From: Hyphomicrobiales bacterium
GTDB lineage: Bacteria > Pseudomonadota > Alphaproteobacteria > Rhizobiales > Rhizobiaceae
Assembly (NCBI GenBank): GCA_900468805.1
Contig: UEIF01000021.1
Span: 557,274-621,273, forward strand
Length of the DNA stretch: 64,000 bases
Reading direction: 5' to 3'
This document shows, in pieces, positions 1 to 8,161 of the stretch. A program made the translations under genes and the position numbers. The notes under the pieces were generated by a model, which had not been told where the DNA came from, made no database searches, and saw only the letters and a list, made by a program, of their open reading frames with translations. Positions within the stretch are counted from its first letter, which is position 1. Each line of letters starts with the position of its first letter.

Positions 1-1
1 T

Positions 2-520
2 ATCGATGAGGCGCCGAAGAAGTCGGAGCATCCGCGCTCGCTCGCCCGTCGCCTATCGGGCGAAAAGGCGGAAGCTGCACTTGCGGCCATCAAGGGCGAT
101 ATCACCTGGAAGGGCAGCTATATCCTGTCCGCCGATACGGTCGTCGCCGTCGGCCGCCGTATTCTGGGCAAGGCCGAATTCGCCGATGAGGCGTCGAACT
201 CGCTGCACCTGCTCTCCGGGCGCAACCACGTGGTCTATACCGGCATCTGCCTGATCACGCCCGACCGCAAGGTGCGCCAGAAGATCGTCGAGACCAAGGT
301 GCGCTTCAAGCGCCTGTCGAGTTTCGAGATCGAAAACTACATCGCCTCGGGCCAATGGCGGGGCAAGGCCGGCGCTTATGGCATCCAGGGGCTGGCAGGC
401 ACCTTCGTGCAGAAAATGGTGGGTTCCTACACCAATGTCGTCGGACTGCCGCTTTATGAAACCATTCTGCTTCTGACCGGCGAAGGCTTTGATGTCCACA
501 GCCGTTGGCCCGAGGGCTGA
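2..520 (+). CDS. maf: Maf-like nucleotide pyrophosphatase, 5' end outside window
   Basis: C-terminal part of a Maf/YhdE family house-cleaning nucleoside triphosphate pyrophosphatase, a cytoplasmic enzyme that hydrolyses non-canonical or modified NTPs. The reading frame is open from the first bases of the window and runs to TGA at 518-520. Visible family signatures are SADTVV (the catalytic Asp region), LSGRNHVVYTG, and the terminal block GKAGAYGIQG followed by GSYTNVVGLPLYE. The start codon lies upstream of the window. In rhizobia maf is typically followed by yacG, as seen here. Confidence 0.93.
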   Translation: MDEAPKKSEHPRSLARRLSGEKAEAALAAIKGDITWKGSYILSADTVVAVGRRILGKAEFADEASNSLHLLSGRNHVVYTGICLITPDRKVRQKIVETKVRFKRLSSFEIENYIASGQWRGKAGAYGIQGLAGTFVQKMVGSYTNVVGLPLYETILLLTGEGFDVHSRWPEG

Positions 521-641
521 TCTCCTGCTGGAGCTTCGTGCATCTATTCGGACGCACAAAGGACGCTCCACCTTTTGAATCTACGCATCGGGCTTTCCGG
601 AAATCGGTCCGATTTTCGGGTCGATGCTGTAGGAGGAAACC

Positions 642-854
642 ATGTCTGATGAAATGAAGACTGGCGGCAAGGTCGAGCCGCTGCGCAAGACGCGTCCCTG
701 TCCGGAATGCGGCAAGCCGTCGAACCGCGAACATTATCCCTTCTGCTCCAATCGTTGCCGCGAAGTGGATCTGTCGCGCTGGCTGACGGGTTCCTACGCC
801 ATTCCCGTGGCGGACGACGAGACGAAGGCGGATTATCCCGACGAGGAAAGCTAG
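642..854 (+). CDS. yacG: DNA gyrase inhibitor YacG
   Basis: A 70-residue zinc-finger protein of the YacG family, which in E. coli binds GyrB and inhibits gyrase. The four zinc ligands are visible as C20-x2-C23 and C35-x3-C39, and the family sequence RCREVDLSRWLTGSY follows. The start is supported by a strong ribosome-binding site, AGGAGGAAACC, directly before ATG 642. It lies 121 bases after maf on the same strand and may share its transcript. The acidic C-terminal tail is typical of the family. Confidence 0.93.
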   Translation: MSDEMKTGGKVEPLRKTRPCPECGKPSNREHYPFCSNRCREVDLSRWLTGSYAIPVADDETKADYPDEES

Positions 855-860
855 ATCAAT

Positions 861-953
861 TCAGCAAAAGTGTGCAGCGGTTTTGCGTCCGGAATTTCGC
901 GAAAACAATGAGGTAGAGCATTTCCCGGATTCGAAGAAAAACGGAAGTGCTCG
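861..953. repeat. Rhizobial dispersed intergenic repeat, copy 1
   Basis: About 90 bases after yacG match 46761-46858 with only scattered differences; shared blocks include TCCGGAATT, GAAAACAA and the arms around GCATTTCC. The right half is an inverted repeat, GAGCATTTCC at 915-924 and CGGAAGTGCTC at 942-952. A third, partial copy starts near 55108. It resembles the short palindromic elements scattered between genes in Rhizobiaceae. It has no coding capacity. Confidence 0.7.
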
Positions 954-1034
954 ACAGTTTTCCACCGCGAAGCCCTTATTTTTCCTCGCAAATCGCCAAA
1001 ATCCCCGGGACCGTCAAAAAACTATCATTTGATG

Positions 1035-1062
1035 CTTGCCATGGGCGAACAAGATGCTATAA
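1035..1062 (+). promoter_or_regulatory. Probable promoter of tRNA-Phe
   Basis: CTTGCC at 1035-1040 and CTATAA at 1057-1062, separated by 16 bases, resemble the rhizobial housekeeping consensus CTTGAC-N17-CTATAT. The transcription start would fall about 60 bases before the tRNA. A GC-rich block follows, as in many stable-RNA leaders. Predicted from sequence only. Confidence 0.55.
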
Positions 1063-1131
1063 CCCCGCTCGCTTCCGGGGCGCACCAAGGCCCCGACATT
1101 CGAAAGCGGAATGTTTTTGTGAAGCAGGTTA

Positions 1132-1207
1132 GCCCAGGTAGCTCAGTTGGTAGAGCAGCGGATTGAAAATCCGCGTGTCACTGGTTCGATTCCGGTCCTG
1201 GGCACCA
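1132..1207 (+). tRNA. tRNA-Phe (GAA)
   Basis: A complete 76-base cloverleaf. Acceptor arms GCCCAGG and CCTGGGC pair perfectly, the D arm is GCTC/GAGC, the anticodon stem GCGGA/TCCGC encloses loop TTGAAAA with anticodon GAA, and the T arm ACTGG/CCGGT encloses TTCGATT. CCA is encoded (1205-1207). The last 16 bases are repeated exactly at 6969-6984, so this gene appears to be the integration site of the islet that follows. Confidence 0.98.
1192..1207. repeat. Left copy of 16-bp att-like direct repeat
   Basis: CCGGTCCTGGGCACCA, the last 16 bases of tRNA-Phe including CCA, recurs exactly at 6969-6984 in the same orientation. Bases on either side of the two copies differ, so the identity is exactly 16 bases. 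Such repeats are the footprint of tyrosine-integrase insertion at a tRNA 3' end. The integration role is inferred. Confidence 0.75.
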
Positions 1208-1358
1208 CTTTCATTAACTATGTATTTGTAATCATTAATAAATAGCGACTACCGAATATTTCCTATCCACCTTTTAGTCCACCTCATCTCGCGTGGTAGG
1301 GGTGCTTCGAGAGTTCTAGGCTGGCCGATTACCTCGACATTCGGCGGGGATATTTTTC

Positions 1359-1919
1359 GTGGAAGAATCAGGTTCAGCGGACGCCGTGCTGCGGCCGAAG
1401 AAAACCATCCATCAAGGGCCAGTTGGCCATTGCATCCATTGCGGTTCCACCGGGAAGGTTAGCAACGAGCATGTGGTGCCATACTGGACGGCCGGAGGCT
1501 GGGTGCTACGGGGCGCGAGTTGTGAGGCGTGCGCAAAAATCACACGGGGCTTCGAAGATAACCTATCTTACACTGCTTTTTTTGGGTTAAGGCATCGGTT
1601 ACGGATGCAGTCGCGATCTAAGGACGCTGCGCCGAGGCTTCTGCTTCGTATCGATGAGAACGGCGTTGAAACCGAACGGTCCGTTTCACCCGATGAGATG
1701 CCCCCAATTTTTATCACCTGGGGGTTCGAGGCCCTCGTTCTGCTGCAGATTGCCTTTCGGATCGGAGCTGAGGAAGGCAAGCTCGCCACCGATGGTGCGA
1801 GACACGGGCCAACTGCTGGCCCCAATCGATTCCGACCATGCGGGCTCGACAAAGGCGACCGATTTACCGTTATTGCTGATGTCGATCGGCGCCGGCTTCA
1901 GTTTCCGCTCTTTCTCTGA
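1359..1919 (+). CDS. HNH-like zinc nuclease domain protein, 3' part doubtful
   Basis: Starts with GTG 1359, eight bases after GGGGA. The first ~65 residues form an HNH-like zinc motif: C25-x2-C28, N36-E37-H38 followed by P41, and C55-x2-C58. Similarity to ordinary protein sequence fades after about residue 125 (near position 1735). From there the frame is antisense to the leftward gene ending at 1686. My reading is that the original gene is cut near 1735 and the remaining 60 codons are read-through into foreign sequence. HNH domains are found in homing and restriction nucleases. Function unproven. Confidence 0.5.
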   Translation: MEESGSADAVLRPKKTIHQGPVGHCIHCGSTGKVSNEHVVPYWTAGGWVLRGASCEACAKITRGFEDNLSYTAFFGLRHRLRMQSRSKDAAPRLLLRIDENGVETERSVSPDEMPPIFITWGFEALVLLQIAFRIGAEEGKLATDGARHGPTAGPNRFRPCGLDKGDRFTVIADVDRRRLQFPLFL

Positions 1920-1961
1920 AGCGCCGGCCGGTCCTGCCTGTGCGATGGCGTCGTGCAGCAT
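1686..1961 (-). CDS. Unknown 91-residue protein, probably 3'-truncated
   Basis: Its ATG (1961-1959) overlaps the TGA of the upstream small gene as TGATG, so the two are translationally coupled. The protein has no family I recognise. It has a basic, Ala/Glu-rich N terminus, then blocks such as SVAFVEPAW and SSWPVSRTIGGEL that look like genuine folded-protein sequence. The last ~18 residues are antisense to the HNH-like gene and may be foreign. There is no signal peptide or membrane segment. A partner role to the ribbon-helix-helix-like protein is inferred only from the overlap. Confidence 0.45.
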   Translation of the reverse strand: MLHDAIAQAGPAGASEKERKLKPAPIDISNNGKSVAFVEPAWSESIGASSWPVSRTIGGELAFLSSDPKGNLQQNEGLEPPGDKNWGHLIG

Positions 1962-2191
1962 CAGCCTGCCCTCTTGATATCACCAGCATTGAAAACGCCC
2001 GAGAAGCTTCTCCCTGAGGCAATGAGCTTTTCGGCGGCTGCCTGCAGACAGAATTCATTAACCGTCACGCCGGCCCGGTTTGCGGCATCGAACAGATTTT
2101 CTCGAAAGCTCTCCATTACGTTGGCACCATTTAGCATTACTGGCGCGCGGCGCTCGCACGTTGCAGCTGTACGATCTGCGCTATTGCTCAT
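1961..2191 (-). CDS. Small ribbon-helix-helix-like protein
   Basis: A 76-residue protein starting at ATG 2191, six bases after GGAG; a longer frame up to 2272 lacks such a site. The segment AGVTVNEFCLQAAAEKL resembles the helix-turn-helix part of CopG/Arc-type ribbon-helix-helix repressors, where a short hydrophilic turn (VTVNEF) precedes an amphipathic helix. These often act as antitoxins or autoregulators. It is followed without a gap by the 91-residue partner. The fold assignment is by motif shape only. Confidence 0.55.
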   Translation of the reverse strand: MSNSADRTAATCERRAPVMLNGANVMESFRENLFDAANRAGVTVNEFCLQAAAEKLIASGRSFSGVFNAGDIKRAG

Positions 2192-2329
2192 CGCAATCTC
2201 CATTATTGGTGAAAGGAGAATTACACATCCAATCCGGAGCCGGAATTTGAAGCATCCGGCAATGTGTTGCACTTGGGAAGCGTTCGCAACGTTGGGCTAG
2301 CCTCCAGCATCGCATATCGGCTCCGGTGG

Positions 2330-4285
2330 TTATTTCTGCGCCTGCGTCCTGTTCGAAGCCTCTTGCCTGAGGCGCGGAGCGTTGGCGGCAATTACCGTTT
2401 TGGCCCCAAAGCCTGACAGGTGCGTACTGTCGGAATAGATCGGCCCATCAGTGATAAGCGAGCAGTCCCCGTCATTGCAAAGCGCTCCGAAAGGGTCGAC
2501 GAACATAACTGTCGACGGCAAGTTCGCCTTCAGGAGCTCGTTCGTTTTTGCCCTTTGTGCAATGACAGGGTTGCTCGCTGGCTGCACCGAGCAGCCAGGG
2601 TCGACATTATAAAGGTCTCCATAGCAGCTCAGCGGCGACCCTATACCACCTGATGTCGGGACGCTCCCGAGCACAATCATGTGTCGATTGCCGAATTCCT
2701 GTTGGAGCTTCGCTACCTCTTCTCCGACGAACTGATAATAGGCTTCAGGGGCTGGAGCCGGCAGGGATGTGCCACCCTTCTCCGAAACCATGGTCATCGG
2801 ATCCCAATACTCACCAAGGACGACCAGAGCGCTGGGGGCGGCCTTGACGGCTTCGAAAGCTGCCTGTCTCGATTTCCGGCACCCTCGATCGTAAAGGACA
2901 GGGTCGGAAAATCCGGTGTAGTCCCGCGTGTATTCCGGCGAATAGAACTGGCAACTGCTGAATTCGTAGAAATCGACCTTCAGCCCCGTCAGGGCTTCCT
3001 TCGCGCCAAGATAATACTGGCGCGAGTGAGAGTCTCCGATGACAATGACATCTGGCGCTCGGGGTTCGCTCGAAGTGCTGCAAGGCGCCTTACATGCCTC
3101 GCCACCGTATTCCCCGTCTGCTGTCCGATCGCCGGCGACGAACTTGCCTATGAATGCCCCTCGCTCGCCCAGGCGCCAAAGCCATCCGTGTGATGCCTGA
3201 ACCTGCAGACCGACAGCGGCCACCACGAGCGCCGCGGCTATTGCGCCTCGGATATAGACCCTCTGTAGGATCATGTAACCAGAGGCATTGCGCGCTCTGA
3301 ACGGCCGTTCGATGCAGAAATACATTCCGACTGCGATCAGGAACGTGAGCGCCAACAGCCAGACACGCTCATGGCGGAACAACGGTTCCACTCGGACATA
3401 CTGCCAAAACACGAGCAAGGGCCAGTGAGCGAGATAAAGCGAATAGCTGATGAGACCGACCGCGACCGCAGCCTTGTTCCGCAGTAACAATCCCGACCAC
3501 CGAGCCTGCCCGCCCCAGATCACCAATGCAGCACCAACTGTGGGCAGCAGCGCGGGGTATGACGGGAATAATGTCCCCTCAGTGAAATACCGGTATGCAT
3601 AGGCGATCATCGCCAGGCCAGCGAGAAGCGCACATTCCATCGCCCCGTTTGACCTTGCCGCCGGCAGGAACACCAGCCCAGCGCCGATAGCAAACTCGAA
3701 GAACCGGAAAGGCGACAGATAGAAAAGGGTCGACTGATATGGCTCAAGCGCAAGATTTGCGCCTAAGCTGACCACGAATACGAGAACCAAGGCCGCCGCC
3801 GCAGCCTTGCGACCGAATCTCAGAAGCCAGATCAGCGCGAAAGGCCAGACCAGATAGAATTGCTCCTCGACGCTCAAAGACCACGTATGAAGCAATGGCT
3901 TCAGATGCGAACTGACATCGAAATATCCATGCTCCGACCAGAACAGGATGTTCGATACCGAAAAGACCGACGCTGCCATTGATGTTCCGAACCTCGTCAT
4001 CTCCTCTGGTGGGAAGATGAAAGCGGCCGCCACCAGAGAGCATAGCAAAGTGAAAAGAAGCGCCGGGAACAGCCGGCGGATACGCCTCACATAGAACCGC
4101 TTGAGCGAAATTTTTCCCGTTTCGGCATCTGCAACAATAAGCTTGGTGATCAGGTACCCGCTGATGACGAAGAAGATATCGACTCCAGTGAATCCTCCCG
4201 GAAATGGTCCGAGAGAGAGATGGAATAGCACGACACCAAGAACCGCCACGGCTCTTAGTCCATCGATATCTGCACGATAATTCAT
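2330..4285 (-). CDS. OafA-type acyltransferase 3 with SGNH domain
   Basis: A 651-residue inner-membrane acyltransferase. The N-terminal ~350 residues are the acyltransferase-3 domain, starting YRADIDGLRAVAV with the family His (VLFH) at residue 22, then GGFTGVDIFFVISGYLI, the RRIRRLFPAL loop, and about ten membrane helices. The C-terminal SGNH hydrolase-like domain carries GDSHSRQ and DSTHLS (DxxH). OafA/YrhL proteins typically add acetyl groups to O-antigen, exopolysaccharide or Nod factor. ATG 4285 is preferred over 4312 because GCAGG precedes it at good spacing. It is divergent from its paralogue at 4473. Confidence 0.9.
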   Translation of the reverse strand: MNYRADIDGLRAVAVLGVVLFHLSLGPFPGGFTGVDIFFVISGYLITKLIVADAETGKISLKRFYVRRIRRLFPALLFTLLCSLVAAAFIFPPEEMTRFGTSMAASVFSVSNILFWSEHGYFDVSSHLKPLLHTWSLSVEEQFYLVWPFALIWLLRFGRKAAAAALVLVFVVSLGANLALEPYQSTLFYLSPFRFFEFAIGAGLVFLPAARSNGAMECALLAGLAMIAYAYRYFTEGTLFPSYPALLPTVGAALVIWGGQARWSGLLLRNKAAVAVGLISYSLYLAHWPLLVFWQYVRVEPLFRHERVWLLALTFLIAVGMYFCIERPFRARNASGYMILQRVYIRGAIAAALVVAAVGLQVQASHGWLWRLGERGAFIGKFVAGDRTADGEYGGEACKAPCSTSSEPRAPDVIVIGDSHSRQYYLGAKEALTGLKVDFYEFSSCQFYSPEYTRDYTGFSDPVLYDRGCRKSRQAAFEAVKAAPSALVVLGEYWDPMTMVSEKGGTSLPAPAPEAYYQFVGEEVAKLQQEFGNRHMIVLGSVPTSGGIGSPLSCYGDLYNVDPGCSVQPASNPVIAQRAKTNELLKANLPSTVMFVDPFGALCNDGDCSLITDGPIYSDSTHLSGFGAKTVIAANAPRLRQEASNRTQAQK

Positions 4286-4472
4286 TTCGACCTGCTTAGC
4301 TCTTCCATACAAGCCATAGTGCCTCTACGGACAGCATGCAATTTGCCAGATCAATAAGTTGCTCAAGTGCAACCATTCCCCACAAAATAATAACAACTAC
4401 CAGATGCCTTCTATTGATGGTTGCGGGGACTTCAGATCTTGACGTAGCTAGCGACTGATTGGAGTCTCCTCT

Positions 4473-6467
4473 TTGCTTCAGAGAAATGATTATAAGGCGG
4501 CCGCGAACAGCGGATATCGTTCTGATATCGATGGCCTTCGTGCAATCGCCGTTTCTGCTGTCGTGCTGTACCATGCGCTGCCGGCCACATGGCCAGGTGG
4601 GTTCGTAGGGGTTGATATATTCTTCGTCATCTCCGGATTTTTGATCACTTCGATCATCCATGCCGAGATGATGAACGGAGATTTCAGCATCGTGGCTTTT
4701 TACGCAAAGCGGGCACGGAGGATATTCCCTGCACTTATCGCGACGATGTTGGCTGTGCTGATAGCAGGATGGTTCCTACTCCTGCCTGACGAATATGCCG
4801 AAGTTGGCAAGCATGTCGCGGCAGGCGCTGGGTTTGTCTCCAATTTTGTCTTGTTGAGCGAGGCAGGATACTTTGACGCCACCGCAAAATTCAAGCCGCT
4901 GCTTCATCTCTGGTCTCTGGGGATTGAAGAGCAGTTCTATCTTGTGTGGCCACTAATATTGATTTTCGCACTTCGCGTTCGTCGATATGGACCAGCACTG
5001 ATAACGATCAGTGGCGTCATTTCGCTCGCTTACTGCATCGCCGTAACGCGAACGCATGCGTATTCGGCATTCTATTTACCCCATTCACGGTTCTGGGAAT
5101 TGCTTGCCGGCGGCGGGGTAGCCATTCTGCTCGCGGCCCGTGACCGTAGCGTTGAAGCAGGTATTGAATCTTGGCGGAACGCCATGGCGCTGACGGGCCT
5201 GGCCCTCGTAGTGGGCGCGATATTGGTTGTTCGCGAAAATCGACACTTCCCCGGCCCGTCCGCAATTTATCCTGTAGCCGGCGCTTGCTTGCTGATTGCG
5301 GCCGGTCCGCTGTCGCAAGTCAACCGATGGGTACTCGCCAACCGCCCTATGCGATTTATCGGGTTGATAAGCTACCCGCTATACCTGTGGCATTGGCCAC
5401 TATTGAGCATCCCAGCAATCGTACTCGGCCAAGAGCCGTCGATTCACGTCAGACTCGCAGCTGTCGCAGTATCCGGAGTGCTCGCCGCAACAACTTACTG
5501 GCTTATCGAAAGACCAATCCGATTACGATCCCGGCTCGCGCTTCCAGCCGTGGTCTCAGCGATTGCGATGGCGATGGTTGGAGCAGCGGGCATCGCGGTC
5601 ATGGTAAAGCAGGGCCTTCCGGAGCGCCCAGTTGTCCAGCACCTGGAGGGAGTCCAGGCACAATTCGCAGGACCTCTCTGGCAGTTTACATCTAATGATA
5701 CGTGCAAGCGCCGATACCCGCTACCCGGCGCTGAAAAGTATGGGTGGTGGTTCTGCATGGCGAATGAGGATGCCGATCCAACAGTTCTCATACTGGGGTC
5801 TAGTTATGCAAATCACCACTATCCAGGAGTAACCTCCAACCCTACATTTGCGGGCCAGTCGGTACTTTCAATTGGTTCCTGCGAACCAGGGTGGGTAAAC
5901 GAGTCGGACCTTGACGGGAACGCCGACGAATTCAATCCTTGCACCGTAAGCCATGCCTTTGATCAAATGAAAATGATCAACGGAATTATTGCAAAGGGTA
6001 CCATCAAATTGGCGATACTTGATGGTCTGGTTCGATCGCCGCCGACAGATGCCTACATCGAAAACGTCGAGGAACGCATCGCCTTCCTTGAGGCTCATGG
6101 CGCCAAGGTCGTTCTTTTTACCCCTCACATGAAATCCGATTATTTCATTAAAGCTTGCTTCGCGCGTCCTCTGCGCCCGCCGGCAGAAACGTGCGAAGTT
6201 CCGGTGGCGAAGGCACAGGCGTTAACGCAGACCATGAAGCCCCTGGTGGATCATGTTGGAATGACGCATCCCGAAGTCGCTATTTTCGACCCCAATCAGC
6301 TCTTCTGCGACGGTGAAAAATGCTCGTTTATGCAGGACGGCAAGCCTCTGTTTCGTGACGAGTATAATCACCTGTCGGAGTTTGGCAGCGAAACGATGGC
6401 TGCGAGGTTAGTCGATTGGCTAAAACGCAATAAGCCTGAGGCACTAAGCGCCTTGCGGTCTCGCTAG
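4473..6467 (+). CDS. OafA-type acyltransferase 3 with variant SGNH domain
   Basis: A 664-residue paralogue of the preceding gene with the same layout: YRSDIDGLRAIAV, VLYH, GGFVGVDIFFVISGFLI, the RRARRIFPAL loop, about ten membrane helices, then a C-terminal SGNH-like domain. The nucleophile block reads GSSYANHHYPG instead of GDSH, and the last block is RDEYNHLS, so the second catalytic domain deviates from its sister. The start is TTG 4473, eight bases after GGAG 4461-4464. It probably modifies a surface polysaccharide in the periplasm; the substrate cannot be read from sequence. Confidence 0.9.
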   Translation: MLQRNDYKAAANSGYRSDIDGLRAIAVSAVVLYHALPATWPGGFVGVDIFFVISGFLITSIIHAEMMNGDFSIVAFYAKRARRIFPALIATMLAVLIAGWFLLLPDEYAEVGKHVAAGAGFVSNFVLLSEAGYFDATAKFKPLLHLWSLGIEEQFYLVWPLILIFALRVRRYGPALITISGVISLAYCIAVTRTHAYSAFYLPHSRFWELLAGGGVAILLAARDRSVEAGIESWRNAMALTGLALVVGAILVVRENRHFPGPSAIYPVAGACLLIAAGPLSQVNRWVLANRPMRFIGLISYPLYLWHWPLLSIPAIVLGQEPSIHVRLAAVAVSGVLAATTYWLIERPIRLRSRLALPAVVSAIAMAMVGAAGIAVMVKQGLPERPVVQHLEGVQAQFAGPLWQFTSNDTCKRRYPLPGAEKYGWWFCMANEDADPTVLILGSSYANHHYPGVTSNPTFAGQSVLSIGSCEPGWVNESDLDGNADEFNPCTVSHAFDQMKMINGIIAKGTIKLAILDGLVRSPPTDAYIENVEERIAFLEAHGAKVVLFTPHMKSDYFIKACFARPLRPPAETCEVPVAKAQALTQTMKPLVDHVGMTHPEVAIFDPNQLFCDGEKCSFMQDGKPLFRDEYNHLSEFGSETMAARLVDWLKRNKPEALSALRSR

Positions 6468-6539
6468 GGGCAAATTCGCATATCCGGCCGCGCATCGAGA
6501 TTTAAAGCGTCCTGAACCTTTTGGCTAACGCAAATGCCG

Positions 6540-6985
6540 TCATGTCGCAGCGAGGACGGCTAGATTCTGCAGCGCAGATTTGATGGCTGCGCACTGGATG
6601 TCATCTCCTCGGCAGCTAAGATGCATTTTATCGATCGCATTCTGAGATGATAGGTTTCCATTGCCGTCCGCAAGCTGCCCTCTCAGGCTTACAAACCGCA
6701 CCTGAGCAAGGCTCGACGCCCATGGGTTGCGATCTTGGCATTCGCCATATCGATCTTTGAATTCATCCCTGCGTAACGGGGATGAACAGTCGCGACCAAT
6801 CCAGGCTCGTCGACCGGCAGGATATCGCGGATCACCCATTTTCCTGTTGCCTGAGCCGCCAGACCGGAATGCATGAAGGCGATGTTGTCCGTGATAACAT
6901 CGGCGGAATACGGTGCGTAACCGGTCAAGTTGGAAAGCTCGTTTATGCCGGACGCGAAAACGACCGCGCCGGTCCTGGGCACCAT
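6540..6985 (-). pseudogene. SGNH/GDSL hydrolase remnant, 5'-truncated and frameshifted
   Basis: Two overlapping leftward frames make one coherent protein end. The first (6985 down to about 6725) has VVFASGINELSN, which resembles block III (GxND) of SGNH hydrolases. After a shift near 6720-6730 the second frame continues SSLAQVRFVSL and NAIDKMHLSCRGD, the DxxH block V. The N-terminal GDS block is missing, and the frame opens at the right att-like repeat. TAA lies just upstream near 7018. It is probably the broken end of a hydrolase gene. Confidence 0.55.
6969..6984. repeat. Right copy of 16-bp att-like direct repeat
   Basis: Exact copy of the tRNA-Phe 3' terminus (1192-1207). It marks the presumed right boundary of the islet. 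On the minus strand it lies within the first codons of the SGNH remnant. Confidence 0.75.
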
Positions 6986-7443
6986 TAATTCCCGGAAAGC
7001 ATTGATTTCCCGGTTTTATAGATTCTCTCATATGTTTTGTATCGACCTTTTGACGCTCGCTAGGGCTCTTTCTCACGATGTCGTGGAAAAACTCCGCCGA
7101 CTCACCCGCGTCCTGCACAGTGATTCCAACTGGTTGGCGATCTGACTCGTTTGGGACGGCGCATGCTATGACTGATATATACAAGCCGCCATACGAATAG
7201 CGGGAGAGGTGGGCCAGTCGACATCAGGACTTCACGGGCCCAGACGGTGACGCCATCCTCTGACATCCAACTCGACACCACTACCTCGAACTGAACGACG
7301 TGGGATGGAACGGTGGCTTTGCCCTTGGGTGCGGCAGCTGATCATACCGTAACAAACGGGTGGGCGGGTATGGTGCGTGAGGCGTCTCAGCCGGCCGAGG
7401 AACACTACGAGAAGCTAGGAGTAGTACGCAAACCGTGCTCGCC
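6986..7443. other. Non-coding stretch after the islet
   Basis: 458 bases between the right repeat and the methyltransferase remnant. I see no convincing gene, RNA or terminator. The only long frames are basic and Pro/Arg-rich with no coding character. If the islet model is right, the part next to 6985 is the chromosomal sequence that originally followed tRNA-Phe. Confidence 0.5.
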
Positions 7444-8161
7444 CTAGGTTTTGCGGAACAGCATCGGTTTTGCCAGATAGTGAACGACACCTCGCCCCGA
7501 GAAGCTTTTTCTCGCGAGGTTTGTAAGGGCTTCATCGAAAGCGAAGCCGTGTTTTGCGAACTTCTCTATCCAATAGGAATTTGGCTGCTCGTTGACATGG
7601 TTAAGGCCGCCCTGCCCCACAACGGCCGCCGTTAAGAATATCGAGTTGCTGGCGCTGGCGAGCTTGGAGACAAAGACATCCGCGTGGCGCGGCTCAAGAT
7701 GTTCAGCCACTTCGCAACATACTGCCAGATCCCAAGGCGAACCTGGAATGGTTGCTGCCGGAACTGTCAGATCGAAAGTCTCGAACGACAAACCCTTGCG
7801 AAGCAGATATTTTTTTGCTGCAGCAGAATAGTCTAACCCAAGAACTTTCACGCCTCTTTTATTCAGAGCCTCTATCAGGTGCCTGGGGCCGCAGCCTACG
7901 TCCACCACGCTTTTTGGATCTATCTCTTTTACGATCCACTCGCTTATTGCCCTTAACGCTGTTGGCTTCGTCCCTCTCAACTTCATCATAGTAAGACTTT
8001 GAATATATATCGCTGCCAAACGTCTTTGCCACGAGTGGCATGATCCAATTTTGTCCCTTGATCATCTGCCGCATTCCCGGTGGTGTTCGCCGTCTAATCG
8101 CGTCGTATATCGCAGCGCGCACATCAACCTCCGTACAAAGACCAGGTGAGATTCGGGGCAA
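7444..8161 (-). pseudogene. SAM-dependent methyltransferase, frameshifted
   Basis: The first frame (ATG 8161) gives a ~75-residue N terminus ending in FGSDIYSKSYYDEVE. After that point it turns into Arg/Lys-rich nonsense. The next frame carries on with TKPTALRAISEWIV, the glycine-rich SAM motif VVDVGCGPRHLIEAL, and acidic motif LGLDYS, then CCEVAEHLEP, down to TAG/TGA near 7444. The join is near 7970-7985, in a purine run, and fits a one-base indel. It could be a true pseudogene or a sequencing error. The family would be class I (methyltransferase type 11/12) methyltransferases. Confidence 0.65.

Larger units (their letters stand above)
1208..6968. mobile_element. Putative tRNA-Phe genomic islet, no visible integrase
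   Basis: A 5.8-kb segment enclosed by the 16-bp direct repeat. Its contents are accessory in kind: an HNH-like gene with an odd 3' end, a ribbon-helix-helix-like protein with an overlapping partner, two divergent OafA-type acyltransferases, and an SGNH-hydrolase remnant. Several stretches are more AT-rich than the flanking core genes. No integrase, excisionase or transposase frame is present, so any such element would be decayed or mobilised in trans. The signs of broken genes near both ends fit a decayed element. Confidence 0.6.

Noticed and set aside
1208..6968. Integrase or transposase gene within the islet
   Set aside because: All frames were inspected; none shows a tyrosine- or serine-recombinase motif or a DDE transposase.
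7281..7535. 84-codon minus-strand frame before the methyltransferase remnant
   Set aside because: Ser/Arg/Pro-rich with no start signal; partly antisense of nothing recognisable and overlaps the end of the methyltransferase.
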